A stretch of 64,000 bases of DNA, taken from assembly GCA_963678675.1 (NCBI GenBank), contig OY783195.1:8070001-8134000 (forward strand), given 5' to 3'. Position numbers and translations under genes: made by a program. The stretch's first letter is position 1, and every line of letters starts with the position of its first letter. This DNA comes from Xiphydria camelus (taxonomy: Eukaryota; Arthropoda; Insecta; Hymenoptera; Xiphydriidae). This document shows positions 34,440-43,577 of this stretch, one piece after another. The notes beneath the pieces were generated by a model. It worked only from the letters and a program-made list of their open reading frames with translations. It searched no databases and was not told the origin of the DNA.

Positions 34440-34810
34440 AACATGTATTTATGTAATTCGTTGTTCTCATTATTTTTTTTTTATTGCAGATTCGAAACAT
34501 TTGAACCAAATTATTTAACCTGTATTTTTCCATTTTTCATTTTCAGCCTTACTTAAACTGGAAAATAATATTTAGAAATGCAGCTACGTCATTGTCTTGC
34601 AAAACTATCTTTCTCGCACTCATTGCTTGGCGTAAATGCGTCTCCCTGGCTTTTCGATGACGTCACGATCTTTTAGAGAGAAACGCACTTATAACTACGA
34701 ATAATTTTTTTTTCCATGCATTTCTCTTTTCTTATAATATTGAATATGTATTCGGATTACAAATTGACATTAAAAATATAAATATCTTTTTATATCTACG
34801 AATACCGAAT
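34440..34810 (+). repeat. Dispersed repeat 'TCTCGCACTCGTTGC', copy 2
   Basis: Aligns with 39090-39440 from 'ttgcagattcgaaacatttg' / 'ttgtagatttacaaatttgg' through 'atttttccatttttcatttt', TTTCTCGCACTCATTGCTTG and 'gatgacgtcac'. The 25316 copy covers only the right half. Confidence 0.75.
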
Positions 34811-34831
34811 TATTCTTACATAGTTGGAAAT

Positions 34832-34997
34832 TTTGTATTGAAACCGGTCCACCCATTTTTTATGTCAAAATTAAGTGATTCTTTGTGTTAATTTAACAAT
34901 TCTGTATTCATTTTAATACAAAAAATGTTAAATTAATACGAAAAATCGGTTGACTTTAACATACAAAAGTGGAAGGACCAATTTGAACCTATAGGTA
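34832..34997. mobile_element. Short MITE 'accggtccaccca', copy 1
   Basis: The arms are 'ttgtattgaaaccggtccac' and (inverted) 'ggaaggaccaatttgaacct', with inner 'gtgttaatttaacaattctg' / 'aatgttaaattaatacgaaa'. The copy at 57360-57590 has the same arms plus an internal (AC)n(AG)n expansion. Confidence 0.7.
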
Positions 34998-36804
34998 ATT
35001 GGCAACTGGGTATACATACATACCCTAAGTTTTATATTTTCTATAATCTACGTTTTTCTCTTCTCTCTTTTTTTCCCTACATAAAATTGTCAGTTATTCG
35101 AGAGCGGAAAAGCACGATCGGAAATGCAGATGCGGCGAGTTTTAAGTACGAGCGAAGAGGAGGGGTCGGTCCTTATTTAGTCGCGTGAAAGTTGCGGAAA
35201 ACCGCGTTCTCTTGTGCAAAGGTGAGTGATATATTATAAATGAAAAAGCAAAGAAGGAGAATCATATGAGATAGATATTCAATTTATGCGGTGAATTCAA
35301 GAAATGGAGCGATTGAGAACCACTGAAAACTCGGATTGTTACCTGAGTGTTCCTTCCTGCAGATGCCGCAATTGGTGAGCATAATCGGCGAACATATTCT
35401 CCTAACTATGCCGCCAGCAGCCGTTCAACTTGCTCTTCCGACACCTTTCGCACGTTGCACCCTCTACTCTTCCCTTCTCCGAGGCTTTCCAGGGACTGCG
35501 GGTCGCAATGACGCGTTTGGAAGGAGGAGCAAATACGGGGGTGCTAAACTGAAAATAAAATAGATATTTATAGTAAAATGTTTAAAAATTTTTTATAATA
35601 ATTAGATTGAGCAGAACATTTCGAATTTAAATTGCACATCTTTGTTGAATATACTTATAATAACGAAAAGTGCGAATGATTGATCTTTTCAAGAACATAA
35701 AAAAAGGAGCGGGAATAATCTTTTGTTAAAGATTCTCTACTGAAAATTCTCTCTCCCGAAAAAAACAAAAATTCTCGTAACTAGAATTAGGGTATAAAAA
35801 TGAGATTGAAAAATATAAAAAATGTTTAGTCGATAAAAAGTATCGCGTAATTTATTATAAAAGTACTAATTTGATCAATAATCGTGAAATTTTCGAAACT
35901 CAATAAATTAAACTTTCAACGATGAGAAATCTAGAAAAAGAAAATATTCTATTTTGTAACAATATCGACAAGAAATAAATAAATCTGAAGAGAATTAGAG
36001 TTTAATATTTTGAACTTCGGAGTCACGCGAGGACACCGGGCGAACGAGGATTTTCGGGGGATGGACGAAAAAAAAAGAAAGCGAGAGTGGACGCGTTCGA
36101 GGGCGAAGGCGTCGGAAGATGGATGAGGAATCATTTAGGCAGAAGTAAGGTCCTGCGCGAAGGACTATTAATTACGACAAAGGGACCGCTCCCTGGCATC
36201 ATAAGCGGCGAGTTGAAAAGGGCGAACAATTAGTTACTTTAACCAAATTATCTCACGGACAATGGGGGACGCTTAACAGGTGAGAAGACTTCCTCCGTGA
36301 CCCGCGGGCCCCACCGCGAGGAAACGGTCGAACGCGCGTTACCGTCGTCTCGTCGAAGCGTCGGCCAAGGAGAAAAAAATGGGGATTTCTCACGTGTATT
36401 TGCGTTTCATTGGCAAGGGTCGACTTGCCGGGTCAAACCTGCGGCTGGACGCTCGAATATCCGTGAAAACGCGCCGTTAAACCTTGCCACTCCGAAAATT
36501 AACCGCGATCGATCTTTCATATTGTATAGCTTAGCGAAAGAATTCTTTTCAAAGTAGGATCGTTAAAAAGAAAAATTAGTTCAACTATAGGTATATTGAC
36601 CAGAATTAATATGGCGATGCTATTGAAATGTGGAATGAAAAATAGACATATTTAAAAAACGAATTGTAGAAGAACAGGAATTGAAATCAAGAGATCATAC
36701 ACTGAGAAACAAATGATGTTCAAAATGTAGCAATCAATCCCAGAAAATATGGGGAAAAAACTCTAGATAAGAAATCTAGTGATAGTGCAATTGTGAATTC
36801 GGTT
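34998..36804. other. No confident gene; weak candidate frames
   Basis: A 67-codon ATG frame at 35363-35563 directly follows a good acceptor (cttcctgcag) but matches nothing I know. 36000-36560 is GC-richer, with 'acaattagttactttaacc' and a GGACAATGGGGG motif near 36257. CACTGAGAAAC at 36702 looks like one end of a CACTGAG-type element whose partner I did not find. Confidence 0.4.
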
Positions 36805-37243
36805 AAGAATCCTGTCCTAGTTGGTGAAACCGCCATGCTTTACGTACACTCTTAAAAATACAGAGTCCATCTGGATAATGAAAATCAGGTGCTGTTAGTG
36901 AGAATTTGGATCCCTTTTTATTTCCAAATAAAAATTATTTCACTGACGAACAGTGGTGTTTCCGGTAAAGGAGACCATCAAATTGTTACACGTGGTCTTC
37001 GTTTTTCACGATAAACTATTGTAGTCGAGTATTTAATAATTTGTTCACGTGGGGTAAGTGCTAGGGACTTTTCGCGAAGTTATGTTTTCATTAAAAAGAC
37101 ATTTCTTAACAAAACTAAGACTACATGTAACAATTTGAAGGTCTCTTTTATCGGAGAAACCATGGTTCATCAGCGAAACATTCTCTATCTGGAAATGAGA
37201 AGGAATGGCTTCCCCAGTGAATCCAAACCAGGACGGAATCCTT
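36805..37243 (-). repeat. Inverted-repeat element, copy 2 (AGGATTC family)
   Basis: Opposite-orientation relative of 9175-9594. Shared blocks read on the minus strand include 'aggattccgtcctggtttgg', 'attcactggggaagccattc', 'gagaccttcaaattgttaca' and 'gccgccatg'-type ends ('accgccatg' on plus). Confidence 0.7.
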
Positions 37244-38100
37244 AAATGCTATAGGTACGTACAAAATTTATTTTTATCAGACGTAAATACGAGTCCCATC
37301 AGTATAGTATTTAACAAAATGCATAACTGTCCCATCACTATATTTCTTACCTGGAAATTGCAGTAGAAAGGCATATTAACTAAATGAGTGGTTATTCGAA
37401 TTGAAAACTTAATTATTGTAAATAAAAGATTTCCCTCCATTGAGCTTCTTGATATTTCACGTAATCGGTATCGAAATCGAACGACCTAAATAATAAATCT
37501 GATATTCGAGTGCCCCATATAAAATTATAAGTAGGTATCTATCTCGTATAGGTATCAACTATCTGAGACTAAACGAGGTATGCTCTCCTATAAATCAAAT
37601 TGAGACTAAATAGAACCTATGTTGGTTTAATATCAGACGTATTGGACGTATTTCAAATCCGAAATAAAACAATTTTGATAAACCTCACAACAATATATAT
37701 AAACCTGAATCGAGATTACATATCTCATTAACTCATTATTTACGAATTTTACAATCATATTGATAAAAAACTTTATCTAAACAGATCAAAATATTGTCTT
37801 CGAAAAAGTATTCCATTGTCTCGAGTGGAAAGTTCGTAAATAATGAAATAATAGCAATTACAGTAGGTACATAAGTACGCATACAAAATTTATAAAATGC
37901 CAGTTCTCGATGTTGCTATAGGTATTCAAACATACAAAACCAAGGATAATAAAAGATCCTCCTCTCCGATGCTCCGATATCCCCCCGTCGCGCGACCGCT
38001 TTCAAAATCGGACGATCGACCGCCGTAACTCGACGACACACACCAATTCATATCCCGCCTATGCTCGCGTCTCGTAACAGTAAGTGGGAAGCCCCGACGA
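37244..38100. other. AT-rich DNA, no gene seen
   Basis: No exon, RNA gene or TIR pair recognised. Confidence 0.45.
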
Positions 38101-38900
38101 AATGTGCCGCCGCCGCGGAGCGAGGGCGACGATCTAAGCAGCCCAATTCCGAGTAGTAATGGGCCGATATGCAATTATAATGAAATCGGTAGCCAAATTG
38201 GTCGAGCCGGCCGGTTTATCGCTGCGCGGAGACGCGCCGCGGTGGACACAATGAGCGCGCGGCAGCAGTTCACCGTGGCCATTGTCGCTCCGGACAAGAT
38301 GATCGGGGCTCATTTGTTTCTTGGCGGGCGGCAGCCGGGGCTGCCTGTAATTTCGTATGTCAGCGCCGAATATTAATTCGAATTCCTGCCACGGTTAAAG
38401 ATGGCGGCGCAGGCTAGCCGCGGGGCGAGCGGGAGGCGAGGTGGGGAGGGGCGGGACTTTTTGTCCGGTAAATGAAATATCTTCGGTAGCCGGACGTCCC
38501 GCGGCGTGCGCGTTCGATTCCCCGCTTTGTCCGGCGTGGATTCTTTGGGGACTCCCCGCCGCGGATAAGTGGAATCATTTCAACGCGAGCCACGGATTGC
38601 TATCCGCCGTCCCGGCTACCGAACTCCACCGCTAATCCGGAGTGCCTCGGCTCGGATTGCCTCGCGGAGCGGAGCGTAAGCGGCGGAAAACTTCACACTT
38701 CGGTGTAATATCGTTGGGTCGGGAGCGCGGAGATAGATAGAGAACAGGAGGGAGAGGGATATAAGCGTAGAGAGGGCATTGCGCTCGGGCGGGAAACTCC
38801 CGGGCGTGCGGGAGAGGAAGTCGCAGAGCCGCGCTGCACCTGATCCCTGCGGATGGTGCGGTGCAGGTATCTGGGATTGGGAGGATCTAGCGGGATCTCT
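38100..38900. promoter_or_regulatory. GC-rich island, possible conserved regulatory region
   Basis: About 800 bases of GC-rich, non-repetitive DNA between AT-rich flanks. It has TAAT/ATTA cores ('tgcaattataatgaaatcg' near 38170; 'gaatattaattcgaattcc' near 38366). Open frames of 64-90 residues lack domains. Sequence character resembles non-coding islands near developmental genes; the role is inferred, not shown. Confidence 0.25.
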
Positions 38901-39089
38901 CGGAGTCGATTCTTCTGGGTCCGGTTAAAATTAGATCAGGGATAGTTTGTGAGACAAATAATGGGGGGCGCGGCTTGTATCGTCGAAGAGCTGTTATATG
39001 GAAAATTGTCGCTCGATCGCGCATCTCAATTAAGGGGAAACGGAACTCCTGGGATTTCTCAAATTGATAGACCTTCTGATAGCGCATTT

Positions 39090-39440
39090 GTTCATTTCGT
39101 TCTTTCACTATTTTTGTATTGTAGATTTACAAATTTGGAACAAAATTATTTATCTCGCATTTTTCCATTTTTCATTTGCGGCCTCTTTTAAGCTGGAAAA
39201 CGATATTTAAAAATACAGAATACGTCATAGTATCGTAAATTTATCTCTCTCGCACTCGTTGCTTGGCATAAATGCGTCTCTCATGGCTTCTCAATGACGT
39301 CACAACACAGTAAAAAGAAACGCACTCATAACTTTCCGAACACATAATTCTCTTCTCGACACTTTTCTTTTTTGTATGATAATGCATGCGGATTATAAAT
39401 TGAGTTAAACAATATAAATACTTTTTTATGCGATAACCAA
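39090..39440 (+). repeat. Dispersed repeat 'TCTCGCACTCGTTGC', copy 3
   Basis: Aligns over its full length with 34440-34810 and over its right half with 25316-25520. Conserved core: TCTCTCGCACTCGTTGCTTG, then 'gcataaatgcgtctc' and 'caatgacgtcac'. Confidence 0.75.
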
Positions 39441-39654
39441 ATTCTCTTATTGTGCATCAATAACGCTTCAATTGCAATCGATCGAAGAGGAGAAATATTA
39501 ACTAATAACAACAACAACAATAACGACAACGACAACAATACTAATATAACTTATATTACTTATACTTTTACCTATTTGTGTAATTGTAACTGATGAAAGA
39601 TACGATTCAATGATGTGCCTGAATGATTTTCCCCTCGACTAAACTTCACACCTT

Positions 39655-39810
39655 ATGGGATCACCTTTATCGGAAGAGCAATCGGAGTCTGCGCGGGAGC
39701 CCATTGAGAAAGAACCCGCTGCAGCTGCACCTGATCTCACCGTTAGTCGAACCGGAGCAGGTATACGACGAGGAAGAAGATATCCGAATGATCTTTGCGG
39801 ACTTTTAAGA
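39655..39810 (+). CDS. Possible coding exon (52 codons, followed by a good donor)
   Basis: Not recognised. ATG at 39655 opens 52 codons, starting MGSPLSEEQSESAREP and ending NDLCGLLR. A consensus-like donor AGA|GTAAGA follows immediately at 39811. An overlapping frame (39623-39808) ends in an acidic DEEEDIRMIFADF before a stop, so either frame, or neither, could be real. No partner exon was found before the transposon nest at 40661. It could be a first exon of a gene continuing elsewhere, or chance. Confidence 0.2.
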
Positions 39811-40272
39811 GTAAGAAAGAAAGAAAAAGAAATATCGATTGACACAGAACTCACGAGTGGCTGGAAAATAATTAATGAATCCTTCGCACATAGAGACGAT
39901 GTCCTCTCCACCTCGTGGCTGACTCGTTACGTAGGTGGTTGGTACCACCCTTGAGCGGGGGGAAACCGCATGGAACTCTGTTACGAGGCAAAAGATCGTC
40001 GTCGATAGTCGGATGATATCAGAAAAAGCTTATAAGCTCGTCAGTGGCACGCCAAAAGAGCGGGTAAGATAATTAAGGCGCTATGTAGTAAATAGGCTTG
40101 TGTATAAAGTGAATACATAACTTCGTGACGCGTATTGATGATGGTAGCACTGCCGTCCTTTAACTACCGCTGTGGCGGTAGCGACGACGGAGAGAGAGAG
40201 AAAGAGAGATTAAGAGAGAGGAGAAGGGAGAAAGAGGGAAGAAGAAGAAGAAGAAGAAGAAGAAGAAGAAGA

Positions 40273-40325
<53 letters not shown>

Positions 40326-40660
40326 TAGGATATTAGAGGCTAATTTGGCAGCGTGCCGGTTGTTAATTTTAATTACAAAAATAGTTTGATAAAAGTTTCA
40401 TATTATCTCTCCCTACCTTCTCCCTCACTCTCTTTCGCGCACCCTTCTTCTCCCTCCTTTTGCACGCGAGTAAACGAACAATGTACCCTTCGAGGCAAAT
40501 GCGCGAGCGAGATAAGCGCCCTCTACATTCTTTATTACACAGATACATCGATGCAATTGCTCAGTGAAACATCTTCGAGACTGATAGTGCAGATTATTGC
40601 AATTTCTCGCGCGCTGGACCGCGAATAAAATCGCTTCGAGATGAAGCTAAGCAATTATTA
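39811..40660. other. Non-coding DNA with large GA/GAA microsatellite
   Basis: (GAA)n at 40239-40274 runs into (GA)n at 40276-40322, within a broader purine-rich tract starting near 40189. A glutamate/arginine-rich frame across it is a by-product of the repeat. Confidence 0.7.
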
Positions 40661-41282
40661 TACAGGGTGTGGCATTTAAATGGAGACGCATGAATATCTG
40701 TAAAACAATTAACGCATTTTAGAACAAAATGTTGCTTATAAAAGTTATTTACTTTACAGGGAGAAGGAGAACTGTATGTGTTACTTTTCATTTAGTAGAT
40801 ATTTTCAAGACCATTTTAAAGTAAATGTTTTTTCTTTTAGTAGAAAAAAAAAGAAATTAAAAACCTTTCACAGACAAGGTTGTCTGTTGTTATGTGTAGA
40901 TTAAGAATTAGTTGAAAAAATATAGGCTTCCATTTAAAAAAAGAACGTTGATCTTAAAATGGCCTTACAAATGTCTACTAAATGAAGAATAAGACATAGA
41001 TACAGGTCTCTTTCCTCCTCTAAGGGCCGGTTTTACCAACACGGTATAAACGCCGTATAGCGCTATACTGAGAATAACCTGTACGCAAGCGTTTTACCAC
41101 GATGGTATAAGTCTGGAATGGGATAAACTTTGGAATAAATGCAGGGATAGCTTATCCGGCAGTTTCAGCGCTGGATAAGCTAGCTATCCTCGGGATAACC
41201 TAACTTTTTGTTTGCGTCTATTATTCCGTGACAGAATCACAACCGTGACAGAATCATAATAATTGTTATTAGTTGTGAAATA

Positions 41283-41645
41283 GAGTTGATTGATGTGCCA
41301 GTTGTCAAATCATCATCTGATGATGAAATTGACGTCTTACAAAGAATGAGAAATCCTAGGAAAATACGTGCCCGGTAAGTAAATAAAGGATACCTATACC
41401 TACTAATTTATAACCAATATCTAATACAAAACTATTCCAGAGTTGACTATTTCGAAGAATACAATGGTTGTAGAATTCTTCACTTGCTTTCGTTTGGAAA
41501 AACAAACCTGTCAGAGATTATTGGGACAAATACGACATCGCATTGCTTCGAGGTCGCCAAGAAATGCAGCAATTCAGCCAGCAACAAAATTATTGCCGAC
41601 TTTAAGATTTCTTGCTTCGGGATCAATGCTAATTACTGTAGGTAA
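41283..41645 (+). pseudogene. Harbinger transposase (HARBI1-like) fragment
   Basis: The first exon-like part (about 41283-41376) encodes 'IDVPVVKSSSDDEIDVLQRM' and '..RKIRAR' and ends at a donor (CCCG|GTAAGT). After an acceptor near 41441 ('attccag') the second part reads VDYFEEYN. Then, after a shift of frame, it reads EFFTCFRLEKQT and '..LLGQIRHRI..' with 'IQPATKLLPTLRFLASGSM', the typical N-terminal segment of PIF/Harbinger nucleases (about 350-400 residues, DDE catalytic core). The catalytic domain is entirely missing; the frame breaks into MTFR-like intron/exon sequence. Non-functional. Confidence 0.75.
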
Positions 41646-41679
41646 TCGTTTTTATCATAATGTTAAAACTTTTAATTAG

Positions 41680-41853
41680 TCATTATTATATGCCGCCACC
41701 TCAGCAACCTCCAACGACTCCTAACATCGCGAGGAGAGCTAGTTTACAGGGCTACAAGTTCATCGATCGGCATAAACCGCCACTGATCTCCCAGAAATCA
41801 ATGGGCGACATACTGAAAAACATCAACAAAGTCAAAATGAAACTCGTCACAAG
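41680..41853 (+). CDS. Mitochondrial fission regulator (MTFR)-like protein, penultimate exon
   Basis: Acceptor AG at 41678-41679 and donor AAG|GTACGA at 41853/41854. It encodes about 57 codons: a proline-rich run (MPPPQQPPTTPN), a basic stretch, then SMGDILKNINKVKMKLVTR. MTFR1/MTFR2/MTFR1L proteins are mitochondrial outer-membrane-associated regulators of fission and respiration. They share a poly-proline region followed by an 'ILKxMNxVKLRxVxR' helix, which is what is seen here. The upstream exons (conserved N-terminal MTFR domain) are absent from this place: the sequence to the left is Harbinger transposase. The reading frame is open and the splice sites are intact. Confidence 0.65.
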
Positions 41854-41984
41854 GTACGATTAAACAATTTTATCGCGGTAAACTTTTTATTCGCCAGGAA
41901 CAAAGAGGAGTTTCGCATTGTCAGAATGTCGTGGCTGCGAAAGATTGATTTTGTTCACAGTGGGCTTTTAAACGTGTTTTTCAG

Positions 41985-42132
41985 ATCGCCGGGTGGGAGA
42001 CCTTTGCGAGCCAAACGAGAAAATAGCTCTTGCAACGACCTTCAAGAGATCTTACGGAAACGATATATCGCAATGCAATCGCCGGACAGTAGAAATTCCA
42101 CCGCGACGTTGACGTTCGATAATTCGTTCTAG
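41985..42132 (+). CDS. MTFR-like protein, terminal exon
   Basis: Acceptor 'gtgtttttcag' ends at 41984; the intron 41854-41984 is 131 bp. Joining restores the Arg codon split between exons and continues SPGGRPLRAKRE, then DLQEILRKRYIAMQSPDS and a short tail to TAG (42130-42132). The segment after the helix in MTFR-family proteins ends with an 'LIxExLKKKFAxR'-like motif, matched by LQEILRKRYIAMQ. The two exons give a 106-residue C-terminal fragment without stops or frameshifts. It sits inside the TAA-flanked Harbinger composite, so it is a captured or stranded 3' gene end, unless the native gene is here and Harbinger copies flank it. Confidence 0.65.
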
Positions 42133-42995
42133 ATTAAGAACTCGATGATACTCAAGTTCTCTGGGTCGCAGCAATCGCGTCGGACGGTGCTCCGAGGAAC
42201 GGCTATTGTAGCCTTCTTTTATAAATGAGTCTTTCTCTGCGAGGTAATTTCGCACGACACATTTTAGATTATAGTTCTTTTTTAATAGGAGGATAGAAGC
42301 TCATAGAAACGTCGGGAAAATTTTGTTTTCTCTCTTCACTCTTTTACTCAGAAAATGCAAGTTTAAATTTAAAATTGACGCACGCGGGTCTCTAATCGCG
42401 AGAATCTCAACGGTATCCAATAATATCAACCAAAGAAGTCATCTACCATTGCATTGTCTTGTATAAGTAACATTTAAATTTATCTAGGTAGACATTATAC
42501 CTTTCTTCAATTCGCGTGATTGCAGTTTTCAGGAGCAGAAGTGATACATCCGTCGTACGATGTAGAATATGAAAAAATTTTAGATTTGCATTGATACACT
42601 TTTGTAAGATACCTCGGCATTAGACATCAAGTCGTACAACGCTCTTTGTATACTTTTTAGATAGGGTCGCGTATACTTAAAAAAACGATAACATTGTACC
42701 GCTCTATGTAATCTCAGAGTAATGTCACCGCGTGATAAATCTTAAGTTGTAGCGATTTAAAAGTTTATAGATTTTAGAATATATTTTGTCCGATACGAGA
42801 TTTGGATCAAATGGTGCAATTTTACGTTGTAATTACTATTATTGTGTGACGACCCTTATAGTTTTTTGAGACTGAACACATTCTTGTTGGTGAGATATCG
42901 AATGTTTGGACGTGTTTTGTACCTGATGCTTTTATCGACGACTCGAAAATAAAAGTTATTGTTACGAAAATATAAATATATTGTTATAGATATCT
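42133..42995 (+). other. Probable 3' UTR of the MTFR-like gene fragment
   Basis: Non-repetitive DNA after the stop; an AATAAA signal at about 42948 lies roughly 50 bases before the right Harbinger arm begins with 'tttaccgggcacg'. The captured segment thus appears to end just past the poly(A) site. Confidence 0.5.
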
Positions 42996-43446
42996 TTTAT
43001 TTACCGGGCACGTATTTTCTTTGGATTTCTGATTCTTGGTAATACGTCAATGTCATCATCAGATGATGATTAAAAAACTGGTACATCAATCAACTATTTC
43101 AAAATTAATAACAATTTACCACAACGATCAGGTTATGATTATATCATGAAAGAATAAAGACGTCAAAAACAAAAAGTTAGGTTATACTGAGAATAACAAC
43201 TCCGAATTTCATTTATCGCGCCGGAACAGCTGTCAAAACGACCAAATGTCATGCGCAGTACGTACTTCTTACTACCAACCTAAAAATAATTTTAGATGGC
43301 CAACGCTTATACCTGGAATAGTTATCCCAGGCAAACTTGGAGCTGGTAAAACGCCTGCGCTTTATACCAGGTATAAAGAAGAGTATAAATTTATCCTCGG
43401 TATACTTATTCTAGGTATAACTTGGCTTTGGTAAAACTGGCCCTAA

Positions 43447-43572
43447 GGGCCGGTTTTACCAACAGGTATAAACGCGGTATAGCGCTATACTGGGAATAGC
43501 CATAAGGCTTATTGCTGGTTATTCTCAGTATAGCGCTATACCGCGTTTATACCGTGTTGGTAAAACCGGCCC
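43447..43572. mobile_element. 126-bp Harbinger foldback MITE
   Basis: Palindromic: GGGCCGGTTTTACCAACA ... inverse at the right end, with 'cgcggtatagcgctatactg' / 'cagtatagcgctataccgcg'. TAA lies on both sides (43444-43446, shared with the composite, and 43573-43575). The ends are the same as the 41024-43443 element, so probably mobilised by the same transposase. Confidence 0.9.
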
Positions 43573-43577
43573 TAATA

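Larger units (their letters stand above)
41024..43443. mobile_element. Harbinger-type composite carrying MTFR-like gene exons
   Basis: The ends GGGCCGGTTTTACCAA and (inverse) GGGCCAGTTTTACCAA are flanked by TAA (41021-41023 and 43444-43446), the usual PIF/Harbinger target. The left 350 bases and the right 440 bases are diverged inverted copies of the same Harbinger 5' end. Both carry 'ttgattgatgt.ccagtt', 'tcatcatctgatgatga' and 'aaaatacgtgcccggtaa'. The left copy continues into a transposase exon; the centre (about 41646-42995) holds the last two exons and 3' UTR of an MTFR-like gene. The whole 2,420-bp unit thus looks like a gene-carrying transposon, though separate insertions cannot be excluded. 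Confidence 0.7.

Noticed and set aside
35363..35563. 67-codon frame after an acceptor as a terminal exon
   Set aside because: Only the acceptor-like sequence supports it; no similarity or partner exon was seen, so it is mentioned only within the stretch description.
40189..40322. Arg/Glu-rich protein
   Set aside because: Translation of GA and GAA microsatellites.
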